Shown piece by piece: positions 12,226-23,644 of a stretch of DNA of 64,000 nucleotides. Position numbers and translations under genes: made by a program. This DNA is from Asterias rubens (Eukaryota; Echinodermata; Asteroidea; Forcipulatida; Asteriidae): NCBI RefSeq assembly GCF_902459465.1, contig NC_047066.1, positions 1,116,001-1,180,000 on the forward strand, written 5' to 3'. Position 1 is the first letter of the stretch, and every line of letters starts with the position of its first letter. The notes below the pieces were generated by a model, which had not been told where the DNA came from, did no database searches, and was given only the letters and a program-made list of their open reading frames with translations.

Positions 12226-12231
12226 AATAAA
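12226..12231 (+). terminator. Candidate polyadenylation signal AATAAA of the second GPCR gene
   Basis: The canonical hexamer lies 81 bp past the GPCR stop codon in AT-rich sequence. Position and motif fit; use is unproven. Confidence 0.45.
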
Positions 12232-12644
12232 CTCGAATTTAATTTGCTGGATGTTTAAAAATGAAACTACAACTATAATTGTTTTAATGTTTGATTATTT
12301 CACTTATATAATGGTGTTTAATAGGCACCATATTGTGTTGATTTTTGGTTTATGAAAGGCTTTCCATAGGGGGCCGATAATGTGACGACGAGCTAAGATC
12401 AATTGGTCTTAAAGCAATCGCACAACATCGGTAAACAGTATTGTCCAAAGGCCCACACTTCTTGTATCACAATTTATATATAAAAATAACAAACCTGTGA
12501 ACATTTAGGCTCTATTGGTCATCGGATTCGTTTCGGGAGAAACACACGGGAAAACCCATCCTTGTTTCCGCACGTTTCGCCGTGTCTTGACATGTGTTTA
12601 AAACAATCCGTTATTTCGTCATCGAAAATAAATATTTGTTTTAA

Positions 12645-12990
12645 AGACATTGGTAATTGTCAAAGACCAGTCTTCTCACTATCAACATATACATAAAATA
12701 ACACCGCCTGTGAACAATTGAGCTCGATTGGTCGTTGGAGTTGCGAGATACCTATGAAAGAAAAAAAACACCCTTGTCACACAAAGTTGTGTGCTTTCAG
12801 ATGCTTGATTTCGGGACCTCAAATTCTAAACTTGAGGTGGAAAATTACTTCTTTCTCGAAAACTACGTCACTTCAGAGGGAGCCGTTTCGTACAATGTTT
12901 TATACTATCAACCTCTCCCCATTACTCGTCACCAATTAAGGTTTTATGCTAATAATTATTTTGAGTATATACCAATAGTGTCCACTGCCT
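12645..12990 (-). mobile_element. MITE family A, copy 4, inserted inside family B
   Basis: TTAA stands at both ends (12641-12644, 12991-12994). Uninterrupted B copies read TTTTAATGTTTTCTC here with a single TTAA, so TTAA is the duplicated target site. The right terminus CCAATAGTGTCCACTGCCT is well kept. Confidence 0.85.
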
Positions 12991-13125
12991 TTAATGTTTT
13001 CTCAAAAAGTAAAGCAGTTCATGAAATAATATTTCAAGAGAAGTCTTTCACCATTACCTTCTGTAAACCCTGTAAGTTTAAATCTGTGACCTTTTAATGT
13101 TTTTGCTGTTCAGAAAGTGTCCAAT

Positions 13126-13280
13126 ACGCCGCTCTTAATATTTATGCATGAGGTACGTCACAATGCTAACTAAAAACGAGGCGATGGGCGCAGCCACTGC
13201 AAGTGATGGGGAACGTGCGCCCATAGCCTCATTTTGGGTAAGAATGATGACGTCATGCATAAGTATTAAGAGGGGCGTAT
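13126..13280. mobile_element. MITE family G, 155 bp, inserted at the end of family B
   Basis: Imperfect inverted termini of about 28 bp (starting ACGCCGCTCTTAATA; the other end complements ACGCCCCTCTTAATA). It splits the B terminus CCAATGGCTT so that AT stands on both sides, which implies a 2-bp AT duplication. The inside is a second inverted pair around GCGATGGGCGCA and TGCGCCCATAGC. Confidence 0.7.
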
Positions 13281-13286
13281 GGCTTG

Positions 13287-16200
13287 CACTGCAACTCAAT
13301 CGTAGTTGCTTAGTAAATTGTGATGTCAAAATACAAATCACTAATGGTGATACTGACATTTTGTATCACGATGGAATAGTGTCAACAGCTCCCCAGCCGT
13401 CAGTTTCACCAAACTCTTCCTAACTTATGATTAATCTAAGGACTTATGACGGGTTAAGTTCCGTATCCATAGAAGTTAGGACATAATTGAACCCATCCTA
13501 AGTTAGGACGAGTTACTCGTCCTAACTCCTAACGTAGGATTAATCCTATAAATATAGCGTTTCGTGAAATAGCATTTATTTAGGTGTTCCTCCCTTTAAG
13601 TTTGATTCGTATGTTTGTTGCAGTTGTGTTTGTTAAGGGGTGTTGGTGTGTTGGTTTAGTGGTTTGCTTGTTTGTTTGTTGGTTGGTCCGGATCCGGAGC
13701 ATCAATTTTTATTTGGACCCAGTTTTTCTGATCCAGTCAATATTTAACCGATTCATCAAATTGAATTGTTTTTCTGCTAAAACTCAATCGTGGTTCGAGT
13801 TACCCCCATGTAATCGACCAGCCTAACTATATATACGAGACACACTCACAACTTCTATGCCAAGTGTTACCAATACAACGGCATGTATTGCCATTGTGAT
13901 GTTCACAAAATGTAATTATCCCATTATCATGAATTTATGAAGAGGGCGAAATATTAAAAGTATTATGTCAAGTTCTTTGAAAAAGGTGCTAGGTTTGATT
14001 TGTAACTGATCTGGTCTAGACATTTAGGTTGAGATTTTAAATATCTTTTAAATATTTTGTTTATAGATTCGAGGACTCAGGTATAAGGTACTAATTAAAG
14101 TATCATAATCATACAAAATATTCGCCAATGATAAAAGGTAATTATTTAAAAGCTTGAAGTTAATTATCATTGAGACCCGACATCATCTCACGCCAATAAG
14201 CCATGAACAAACAATTATTGCATGCAACATGTATTAATTTCGACAATATTATTATTATCCGCATCTTTCGGCCAAAAGCTGACCGTAGCAACGATTATTT
14301 CTTGTTGTTTGTAAGTTTGGTTGTTGGTTTGTTGTTGTTGGCTTTTAAACACATTTTTTTTAATGATCTTTCTGTCAAGGGAACTCGGCAAACTTCCAAA
14401 AGGGACTCATAAACGCCAAGCTGGCAACAACCAATCTCTCTCATTCGAACATTGATCTATGAATTGCCAAAGCAAAACATTGCGATTCAGTAGAAAACGA
14501 CAGTACTTATTGTAGTCATTGTGAAATCAATTGTGCTTGGTAGGATTTAAAACTTGTGATATCAAATCATCCAGTCTAACCGTTTGACCACAGTGAGTTT
14601 TCAGCTATAACTAAAATTATGTTGTGTATACCCATTGAGAGAGACTTTGATGTGGAGTTTAAAAGCGATACCAACTGTGTGCATTTTAAAAGCAGGATAA
14701 CGCTACCAAGTTCTAAATTTTTAATCAGATTCACACTCTGTTTTTGCGGATTCGTAACAAGTTGACATTTTTTGTTTGTGCTATAAAGGGTTTAAAATTT
14801 TCATTTTTAATAGACCTAAATGATAAGCAAAGGCCCCTCAGCCTGAAGGAATATGTCTTAAATAATTTCACTTAAATAACTGCAGAACCTGACTATTCGA
14901 TGATTCGGGAATGTGATTATGGTTCCCTGATTTTGCTGTAAGTTTGAAATTCCACGGAACATAACAAAAAAATAATAATATTGGAGACTTGTAACATTGG
15001 TCCGCTATTTTTATTGCTTACTGTTGTTTATTCCCTTCATCCCAAGTATAACTAAACCGATGTTGGGAGGGAAAGGGTCGAATAAAATACAAGCAAAATG
15101 TACTCAAATGTTGTCAAATTCAGTTTTTTAGTCCTTATAAAAGTGAGGAAATGTTGAAGTCTCTTGTGTTACACCTTCAAGTGCAAATTGTTTTGTCTGC
15201 ACCATACGAAAACCATCTGATGACGTCACACTTCTGCTTCCGTTATGGTTTGTATACAGTTAATCTACGGTGATTTTATTTAGTTCATTCCTGAATTCAT
15301 TCCTGAATTTAAATGTTATCCAATCAAAAATTCGTTGATTAAGTTTTTCACCAACGAACAATTCTTGGTGTGGAATTTGCAGATCGCGTACAATTTTCTT
15401 GTTATTCCATTGTCGCCATGTTAACAGTTGTGCTCTAAAAGAAACTCCCATAAACTAACCCTTCATGCATCAACTTCAGATGAATTCAGGGACTTTAACC
15501 TTATAAGAACTTATCTATTTGAAAATAAGCTCATCACAAAACTGATTTTGACCTCAGAGCCCCCCCCCCCCCCCCCCCCCGTTGAATTTGTGGCCGCTCA
15601 ATAAAGTCTGGTCTGATAACTGTTGGCATTTTCAATTTCAATCTTTCCAAAACGGACCCTCAACACCACTCAACAATCACATTGAAGTCAGTGAAATGTC
15701 AATGAATCTGTCTGTATTTTCGAGAGTCATGGCAATGATAAAAGAAGAAGAGAAATAGATAAAGTTGAGTTTTCATTTAGATGCTGCCGCAAAACCATCT
15801 TTTCCATTTGGCCGTTTGTTTGCACTTTGTCCATCAAAATAACGAATACGTATTCACTTTATTGGACAACGGCCCAAAATATGGTTGCTATATTTAGGTG
15901 CTAATTCAATTTCATCGGGCAAATTCAATTTAAGCGTTGGCAATGACACCGGGGTTTACTTTCAACAACCCAAGAGTCCTGCATGGTTTAATTGGAAAGA
16001 CTATAACATCCGTGGTCTATACATCAAACAGTGAGATGTTTTATAAAGACAATTAAGATGTGGATTCAGTCAGCGATCGCCACGACAGAAGAACCATTTC
16101 AAAGTTGTCTTCCTGTTACTGCAAGAATCGGTGGAGGATACTGGGTGCATATCTGCTTCTTCATACCGGTGTTCCGTCTCCGTTGCCGGGGCACCACCGC

Positions 16201-16492
16201 ATCCTTAAAAACTCCTCATAAATTAAAAACCACCATCAGTTACCCATGCTTGAAAACAAATATTTGAGAAGACATGTTGTGATCATCGTCCACCGACAAC
16301 GCTGGAATTATCTCCATGCAAACCATTTAAATGCCGGTCGACGGTTGGTTCGTAACGTGCCCTATTTCTTGTTTTGTTTTTCACGAAATATTGAGAGCGA
16401 ATTTACCTTGACCGCTTTTATTAAACGGAGCACATCTGCTCACAAAGCACATGTTTATTGCGAACAGTTTCTATCAATAATTATTTGCAAAG
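13287..16492. other. Spacer before the third GPCR gene
   Basis: No gene is supported. A foldback sequence at about 13400-13560 repeats TCCTAACTTAGGACG-like arms. A 21-base C run lies at 15560-15580. The frame at 13584-13826 is low-complexity (GT-rich DNA), not a gene. A 90-aa frame at 16246-16518 only overlaps the GPCR start and is not supported. Confidence 0.5.
15560..15580. repeat. Poly-C tract, 21 bases
   Basis: An uninterrupted homopolymer, one of several long G/C runs in this otherwise AT-rich window (also 20350-20362, 20511-20530, 42322-42350). Confidence 0.9.
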
Positions 16493-17752
16493 ATGGGATC
16501 GGACGTGAGTACTGCTGAAGACTGCAATTTGAACAACACCGGTAATTTGTCAACAGCCGAGGTTGCCCAATTTTTGTTATTTAGCCCATTTGAGAAGGTC
16601 ACACGAGTGTCCGTCCTTCCAATGATTCTTGCGATTGGACTGATTGGGAATGCTGCCTTTCTCTTCACCATCGCCCAAGTCCGGAGCATGAGAACGGCAA
16701 CCAACTTTTATCTGTCGAATCTTGCTGTGTCAGACTCAGTGTTTCTGTCCATCGCTATCGTATCAAAGCTGCGAGAGTTTTCCATCTACGGGGTACCGAA
16801 CAGCGCGCCGCTACTCGGTATGCTGGGCTGCGTGCTCGGAGAGGTCACAAAGTACTTGTTCAGCTTCGCCGGTATGATTTTCATAACTTTTATATCTTTG
16901 GAGCGTTACATCGCCGTGTGTCATCCACTTCGACACCGACTCATCAACGGTTCAGGCCGGTCTGTAAAGCTCATCACACTCTGCTGGTTGGTAGCTCTAC
17001 TACTCGCTTTGTTTGTGGTACCTGCTAATCTCAAGTTCATACAGTTTTGCCTCTCATGGCCTGAAGATGAACCCGAACTGTACTCTGAGTATCCAACCAT
17101 TATTGGAAGATGTGCTGGATTAGGAGAGTGGGCTTACCAACTCTTCCATCTGACGCAGACCATACCCTTCTTCGTTGCTTTCTTTGGTAACGCCTTCTTC
17201 TACACCCGGATCCTACTCAAACTTCATCAGCGAGACACCGATGAGGACCGTAAGAGGGTGATCCGTACCCGGAACCAAGTAGCCACCATGTTGGTCGCCA
17301 ACGGAACAGTCTTCTTCTTTACCACAACCCCATTCGAAGTGACTTCATTCCTCCTCTTCGTGGAAGGATTCCTAGACTCCGAAATCATCCCACAAAACAT
17401 CAGACCATTCTTATTTGAAGTGAACCGTATCTTGTTGTACATCAACTCTGCTATCAACCCCATCGTGTACACCGTCACCAATGCTAGGTATAGACGCGCG
17501 TTTAGGAAGGCATTCATGCTGAACAAGTGCAGTAGCAGACGACTCAGGAATACAACGTTATCAAGTGTTACCCCTGCTCAAAACGCATACCAACTCAATG
17601 GTGTTGACCCGTCGATACCAATTCCGGCTTCCGAAGCTAATCGTTCAGGTGGACCGTTTCTGAATCACGGCTTTGACTTCAACGAACACACGGGAACTAA
17701 AGAGAACGAAAATGCGGCTGGCGTGTTTCACGTACCTCATCAAACTGAGTGA
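16493..17752 (+). CDS. Class A (rhodopsin-family) GPCR, peptide-receptor-like, 419 aa
   Basis: An intronless seven-helix receptor, close paralogue of the one at 10847-12145. Landmarks: N-terminal glycosylation sites N-N-T and N-L-S; TM1 IGNAAF (N53); TM2 LAVSD (D81); Cys113; E-R-Y (137-139) with AVCHP; ECL2 cysteines C186 and C207 around W-P; TM5 TIPFF; TM6 FTTTPFEV without CWxP; TM7 N-P-I-V-Y (322-326) followed by TVTNARYRRAF, also found in the paralogue. The N-termini of both begin M-G-S-D. The start AAGATGG has a good context. A worn family A MITE begins about 30 bp after the stop. Ligand unknown. Confidence 0.92.
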   Translation: MGSDVSTAEDCNLNNTGNLSTAEVAQFLLFSPFEKVTRVSVLPMILAIGLIGNAAFLFTIAQVRSMRTATNFYLSNLAVSDSVFLSIAIVSKLREFSIYGVPNSAPLLGMLGCVLGEVTKYLFSFAGMIFITFISLERYIAVCHPLRHRLINGSGRSVKLITLCWLVALLLALFVVPANLKFIQFCLSWPEDEPELYSEYPTIIGRCAGLGEWAYQLFHLTQTIPFFVAFFGNAFFYTRILLKLHQRDTDEDRKRVIRTRNQVATMLVANGTVFFFTTTPFEVTSFLLFVEGFLDSEIIPQNIRPFLFEVNRILLYINSAINPIVYTVTNARYRRAFRKAFMLNKCSSRRLRNTTLSSVTPAQNAYQLNGVDPSIPIPASEANRSGGPFLNHGFDFNEHTGTKENENAAGVFHVPHQTE

Positions 17753-17782
17753 ATAGACAAAACCCAATCTTATTTAGAGCCT

Positions 17783-18137
17783 GCTTGCACTGGACACTAT
17801 TGGTAATTACTTCAAATAATGTTAGCATAAAACTTACTTGGTAATTAGCAATGGCGAGCTGTTTATATGAAACATCGTGAGAAACGGCTCCCTCTGAAGT
17901 AAAATAGTTTTTGAGAAAAAGGTTATTTCTCACTAAAATATTAGGCCTAAAGCATTTTGTAAGGCATCTTGAAGCACACAAAGTAATTCAACAAGGGTGT
18001 ATTTTCTTTTATGAATCTCATGCAACTTTGATGATCAATTGATGCAAAATATTTACAGATTTGTTATTTTATGCATGTCGGGATACATCAATTGAGAATA
18101 CTGGCTTTGTCAAACACCAAACGTGTCCAGTGCCTCT
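17783..18137 (+). mobile_element. MITE family A, copy 5, degenerate
   Basis: Recognisable ends (TGCACTGGACACTATTGG and the complement near 18118-18134) and the middle block GAGAAACGGCTCCCTCTGAAG; the TTAA flanks are worn. It starts about 30 bp past the third GPCR stop, so the transcript end probably lies in it. Confidence 0.65.
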
Positions 18138-18189
18138 AAGTAGGATTTGAATCTTTGTATGGACGGTGGGGGTCAACCTCGTCCCCATG

Positions 18190-18420
18190 GTTTACTTTAT
18201 TTTCAACTATTGTATGTAACCGCTCGACACACCCTGGGGACGAGTTTGGGGGGTATACTCAGGTTAGGTTTTGCAGTATCACCATGTGAAAAGCTCTTTT
18301 GAGCAGTGTTGGTTCTAAGAAGAACAGTGGTTGACAACTTAACGTTTCGATCAGTCTGCTCTTTAAAATTTCTACCGCGGTTAATTTGTAATCCTTTATA
18401 GCCTAATTTGATGTACATAT
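18190..18420. repeat. Fragment of MITE family J
   Basis: Shares GCAGTATCACCATGTG and GTGTTGGTTCTAAGAAGAAC with the complete copy at 22964-23219. No coding content. Confidence 0.45.
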
Positions 18421-18746
18421 GAAAATGAAAAGTGTGTAAATATAATATGTCGTTTTAAAGGTGACATTATTGTAAAATTTAGCAGAACAAAATACTATGT
18501 TGTTGATTATAGCACGTATCTATACTCGATGTTATAAAGTATTTTTCTATTTACGTGTAATACTTCCCCCATCAGATTGTCTTCAGATTATCTTATATAA
18601 TATAAACAAGAGCGCTGAGAATCCGTGTAAATAAGGAAAGGCAAACCTTACTGCAGTTTTATTATTGGCCAGAAATTCCTCGTAGAAACGACGTTACATG
18701 CCTTAAAATATCGCCATAAGTGTTCCGAACCCGCATAAGAACTTAA

Positions 18747-19051
18747 AGGATTTGGGTACTTTTTGTATCACAAAACACAATGTCCACAGATTACAATACC
18801 TTACACCATTTGAAGATAATGATAGTAGAAAGCGTACCTTAAAATATTAGATGCTGAGGCCCTGTAATTTTTTTACATGCTAAAATTATTTTCGTCTCAT
18901 GATCAGTGAGACGAAAATTATTTTCATGACATTGTTTTACTCATTTCTCAAAAAATAAAGTACCTCAGAAAGTAATATTTTCTGGGAAGCTCTCTACTAT
19001 CATTATCTTCGAACTGTGTAAGTTTAGTGTAACCAAAAAGTACATCGACCC
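18747..19051. mobile_element. Foldback MITE family D, full copy
   Basis: Starts after TTAA (18743-18746) with AGGATTTGGGTACTTTTT and ends just before TTAA (19052-19055). The two arms meet near TGATCAGTGAGACG at about 18900. Confidence 0.75.
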
Positions 19052-19087
19052 TTAATACGTTTTCTCAAACCCGGCTCCACACTCGGC

Positions 19088-19545
19088 CGGTGTCGCATGC
19101 AATTATGTCCTCTATGCAATGCTATCTGGAGGACACTATTGTATATGAAATAATGTGCTTCGGACGGTTTTGCATATGCAATCGTGTCCGCCCGGACGCT
19201 GCTGCATAATGCAAAGTTGTGTCCGTTAGGACACATTTGCATATGCAGTTGTGTCCACCCCGTGCAAAACCGTCCTTGCAGTAAATTAAACGCCCTTGGT
19301 CGACGGAACACGTCCGCCATTTTTTACAAACTGAGTGCATGTGTCATGAATGACATGGGAAATGTTCGGCCGTTGGTATTCGCTGAAATCATAAAACGTG
19401 AGTATTCATGCTGCATATACGAAGTTCAGTGCATATGCACGATCGCTTACGTGCGCACACTTTTTTGCATAGCCCCGGATACGATTGCCTATGCAAAAGT
19501 GTCCGGAGCGGACAATATTGCATGGCGGACACAACTGCATCTTAC
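19088..19545. repeat. Cluster of palindromes around TGCATATGCA flanked by GGACAC/GTGTCC
   Basis: At least eight loosely spaced units have a core such as TTGCATATGCAA, GCATAATGCAA or TGCCTATGCAAAA, most with GGACAC-like sequence on the left and GTGTCCG on the right (for example 19164-19190, 19216-19250, 19480-19510). The cores resemble palindromic POU/octamer sites. Frames on both strands here (98, 72, 131 aa) are by-products of the repeats. The role is unknown: regulatory cluster or inside of an unrecognised element. Confidence 0.6.
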
Positions 19546-20848
19546 ACCGGCAGAGGTTTGTATCCCAATCCCAAACTAAGACTTACACATTTTAAAGATT
19601 AATTTCTTTTCACATAATAATTTCAGGCTCCCTCATGGTATGCTTGTGGTGATTATTGTCAAAGACCCCAGTTACTTCGTGTGCCCCAATGCAAAACATA
19701 ACAAACCTGTCAACATTTGGGCTCAATTTTGGTTAGTAATCGAAATTGCAAGAAAGTGTTCAATGAAAATACACTCTTGTTGCATATGCCTACTGTGTTT
19801 TCAGAAGTCGAAGAAAGGCCCCATGTCTGAAGCCTTTTTCAGATGCAACATTGTTGGGTGAAGTGTGACCCTCCAAAGCTGCCCTACTTCAATAGGTAAT
19901 GTTTCTCAGAAGTGTTTTTATATCGACAGCTCTACAGTGCTCTCTTTACTGGTAAGTTTATAACATTATTAAGGTAATTAATTTTGGAGTAATTACCGCA
20001 TATATACCCCCCATCTGTAGTCACAACGTCTATGTTTTTTGATAAACCATTTTACATTAAATTAATATCAAACTTGTGAAAATGTGTGCTTATTTCGTTG
20101 TAAGTCAGGATAAAATAGTGGTGGGCTCTTTAGATTCCTATTAATTTCAGAATGAATCTTTCCCAGAAAGTTACTCCAGTATGAATTTTCTAATTAGTAA
20201 GTTTACAAAAAAATGATAATCCTTCTGATCTGTTTAATTACCTTTAAAATTTATGTTGTGTTAAAGTAATAACTTTTTCCAGTGTTTTCAACAAAATTGA
20301 TAACGAAAGCAAGAGCAGCTTGCAGAATTCAAAGTGAGGTGATTCTGCACCCCCCCCCCCCCGCCCTCCTTTACGGCGAACTGTATAAAAAGTACTTCTG
20401 GTAGCGCCCTCAAGTTTGAAATAGATCTACGGCGGACAGATTTCCCTGGGACGCCGATCTCTTTGGAATTCAATTTACCCTCTGAAATGTTTTATTCAGT
20501 TTTTACACGTGGGGGGGGGGGGGGGGGGGGATATTTCAAATTAAGATAAATTACTAAAGTCAATGTCAATTAAAGATATAGAAAGCCATTTGTTTTGAGT
20601 GTGCATGTTTTTCTTTGATGGACCAACTCAGTTCCTTCCTCGTTTAAACATTAAACATATTAAAAATTAAAAATTTGACAGGTCTATAATTGATCCGTGT
20701 AGACCCTTGTACTCTTTAAAAACTTGGGTGTTCAAATTGTGCTGTCACTTTTAGATACTGAAGAGAACATCTAAATTAACATGATCATATGGTGTTATAT
20801 AGTTACACAAAAATGTTTATTGTTTTTGCAGAAATAAGTGTTTTTTAA
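19546..20848. other. Gene-free spacer
   Basis: No gene is seen. 19630-19800 keeps the worn body of a family A element (TTGTCAAAGACC, AACAAACCTGTCAACATTTGGGCTC). It holds a 13-base C run (20350-20362) and a 20-base G run (20511-20530). Confidence 0.5.
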
Positions 20849-21096
20849 AGGGAAGGTACACGTTTGGTAATTACTCAAAACAAATATTAAAAGACTTCTA
20901 CTAGCTATAAGTTTTTTTATTCCTATCTGAAAGCACACAAATCCGTCCAACAAGGGTGTTTCTTCTTTCATCATTTTCTCGCTAGTCCGATGACCAATTG
21001 AGCTCAAATTTTCACAGGTTTATGTTATGCTTATGATGGGATAGACCAAGGGTGAGGACACTGGTTTTTGACAGTTACCAAATGTGTACCTTCCCT
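20849..21096. mobile_element. MITE related to family A with different termini
   Basis: TTAA stands at both ends (20845-20848, 21097-21100). The termini read AGGGAAGGTACACGTTTGG and the exact complement, but the inside (GGTAATTACTCAAAAC, CAATTGAGCTCAAATTTTC) is that of family A. This looks like a chimera or an old subfamily. Confidence 0.7.
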
Positions 21097-21099
21097 TTA

Positions 21100-22963
21100 A
21101 ACACACTGTTGTGTACAATTTGATTATTTTTCTGCATCAACTGAAAAGCTTTGGGTCAGTGGAAATGGGGTTGGTTGAAGGGGAACGTTGTAGGCCGGCT
21201 ATGTGGTAGTCTCTAAATCAAGTCGGTAAATGTTAAGCGCCGTGTAGTTACGGGGGCTACAACCTCGATCCCAGTATGTGTGTGGGCCAGTCTGCCACGT
21301 GCGACCTATGACCATTGCATGAATGTAAAAATCACACTGTGTCTGTTGCATGAACGTCATAATGTGTGCTTGTAACAGGCAGCGCTGACGACTTGTCGTC
21401 AAGTCTAGCTATTTGGGTGAAGTTAGAGAAATTGAGTTCAATTGAGATGAAGTAATGATAAATAACTGTGGTTGAAGGGGGGGGGGGGGGGGTGTCGTCA
21501 GTGCCAGGACATTTCAAAGTCCAAAAGTGGAAGAACTGTGTCTGTGCATCGTGCATTAACAATCTATTGCTTGCTGTTCCTTAGCCATACATCAGAGTAA
21601 TACACGGTTCTATTTCATTAAATGTATTTTAATAAGTTCACAACTTCACACAATAGTTTTTCAATCTGCCTATCGAGAGCTTCCACAAGCCACAAATGAC
21701 ATATTTCAGATTCTTACAACAGAAGGAATCATTGATAAAAAAAAACTATTTAGAAATCACTTTTCATTCACAAACAAATAGATTTAATCACACAAAAGAA
21801 ATGGCATTTTCTTAAATGCACTTGAAATTATACGTTATTGACAGCCAAATCCTTCCCAAGATATAAGGATGTTATACTTTTAATTAAAGGTATTGGACAG
21901 GATTGTTAGAAACAGACAATGTTTGAGAATTTTGTGAGAAACCGTAATGTGCACATGTAACTGTGCAAGTTTGGACCAAGTCTGTTGTGCGAGTCAAAAG
22001 GAAACGCACTGTTCATAATTTTGGTTGGAACAACTGAAATCAACTATTGCATTTTTGTGCAGGCTTTAGATACAGTTTTGTACAATAAATGACTTCATTT
22101 CAGAGGGAAATATTTCACAGAAAGAAAATGGTTCTAGTATGAAATTCATAATCAGTAAGGTTTCAGAAAATAATGAAAATAGGAATGAGGTCAAGATGGT
22201 ACGTTGAGAGAAAACAAGAGTTTTTTTTTAACAAGTCTTACATTAAATATTTTCAAGACTAGGTAAATTTTTTAAAGGGTGTTTCTATGAATCACCCCAT
22301 GCAATTCTTTTATTCTCTTATTTCTTTTGTGGCAGGAAGTCACTTTAACGCATGCAGACAACAACAGTGGTAATTGTCAAAGACCAGTATTGGCATTTCG
22401 TGTAACCCAAATATATACACATGAAACAGCAAACCTGTGACAGTTTTAGCTCAATTGGTCACGAAAGACACAAGAAAATAGTGAAAAACCCCATAAAACA
22501 TTTTCACCGTTATCAATTGAGCTTTGGACCGACAAGATTAAAACTAATTACTTATAAATATAATTTCTCAGACAAGTCCATAGCATTGCAGGCAAACATA
22601 TTCAAAGAAAAGTTGTTCACATCATCATCTTTATATCATGTGCAAATCTGTGAACATTTATATTTTCAATAATAGCAAGGTTTAGCTGCATGCTACGTGA
22701 GTAAATACATGAATCTGAACAGAAAAAAAATTATGTAGTTTCTGGGTGACGTCGCCACTTTAGGCTTATTGCATGCTCACATACGACATCAGTGCGCACA
22801 GACGTACCTGATGTGAAAAATGGAAACTTCACGAATGCTAAAATTGCAGAACGTACAGCTAAACCTCCCTATTTCCAACGCACTCTTTGACTATTTTTTC
22901 CAGACTGAGCTTCCACAGTGCATCTACTGCTCACTTCTTTTGAACAATGACATACATCTGATG
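21100..22963. other. Gene-free spacer with a worn TTAA element
   Basis: No gene is supported. From about 21890 (AAAGGTATTGGACAGG) to 22660, blocks such as GGTAATTGTCAAAGACCAG and AGCAAACCTGTGACAG recall family A, so a larger relative may have decayed here. A G run lies at 21478-21493. Confidence 0.4.
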
Positions 22964-23219
22964 AGGTTTGCGGTAGCACCATGTGTTTATTTCTTTAGAG
23001 GAGTGTTGGTTCTGAGAAGAACTGGTGGTTGACAAGTCATTATTTCAACATTCTCTGCTCGTCTTCGTTGTTTTGATCAGTATGCTCTGATCAGCATTTT
23101 GATCAGTATTCTCTGCTCGTCTTCGTGAAGATGATCATAGCATACTGAAATGTATTTCTCAGTGCTTCTCAGAACCAACTCTACGCAAAAGAGATTTACA
23201 CATGGTGCTACCACAAACC
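22964..23219. mobile_element. MITE family J, full copy
   Basis: Inverted ends GGTTTGCGGTAGCACCATGT and the complement. The arms include GTTGGTTCTGAGAAGAACTG and its partner, with short repeats of TGATCAGTAT in the middle. Related fragments are at 18190, 37494 and 50715. Confidence 0.65.
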
Positions 23220-23359
23220 CCACCTGATTATAACCCCACCGTGCAAAGTTTCAAATCCTACTTAATGACCTACATGTCTAACTGTATTCTTTGGTTAATT
23301 TTCTACACACCTTTTAGCGATGTGCATCCATCTTTGATGAGTAAAGCGCTCTATAAATG

Positions 23360-23600
23360 TATGTATTGCATTTGCTGAGATGTAGAACGATGAGCCATTC
23401 CAACAGCTTTATTCCATGTACATGTACTGCATCTCTTTGGAACTCTTGGCCTGGTACATGTTTCCTTCCATCCTACAATCCAGACTGTTTTAAGAGGAAT
23501 ATCAATTCCTACCTTCAGCTCCCCGAGCTCTTTTCACATTGAAGAGTTTTTCTTCTAGTAGCCCCTTTACCAAGAGTGGCTTTGAACCTTGTTTTGGGCG
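23360..23600 (+). mobile_element. Remnant of a LINE reverse transcriptase C-terminus
   Basis: The translation at 23357-23542 reads SHSNSFIP, then SLWNSWPG and FKRNINSYL. This recalls the 'SFIPRTARLWNSLP...FK..' block at the C-terminal end of many CR1/L2/jockey-type non-LTR reverse transcriptases. It is only the 3' tip, directly downstream of the MAPK7 stop codon on the opposite strand. Confidence 0.5.
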
Positions 23601-23644
23601 AACATGCATACAAAAAATATTTAAAAACCTTCAGAGCAGTTGTC

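Larger units (their letters stand above)
12413..13286 (+). mobile_element. MITE family B (B2), split by two younger elements
   Basis: The left part (12413-12640) starts after TTAA with AGCAATCGCACAACATC. The body resumes at 12995 (TGTTTTCTCAAAAAGTAAAG) and runs to GAAAGTGTCCAAT at 13125; the last bases, ATGGCTT, reappear at 13281-13287. The gaps are a family A element (12645-12990) and a third MITE (13126-13280). Uninterrupted copies at 5262 and 49876 show what the site looked like before. Confidence 0.8.
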
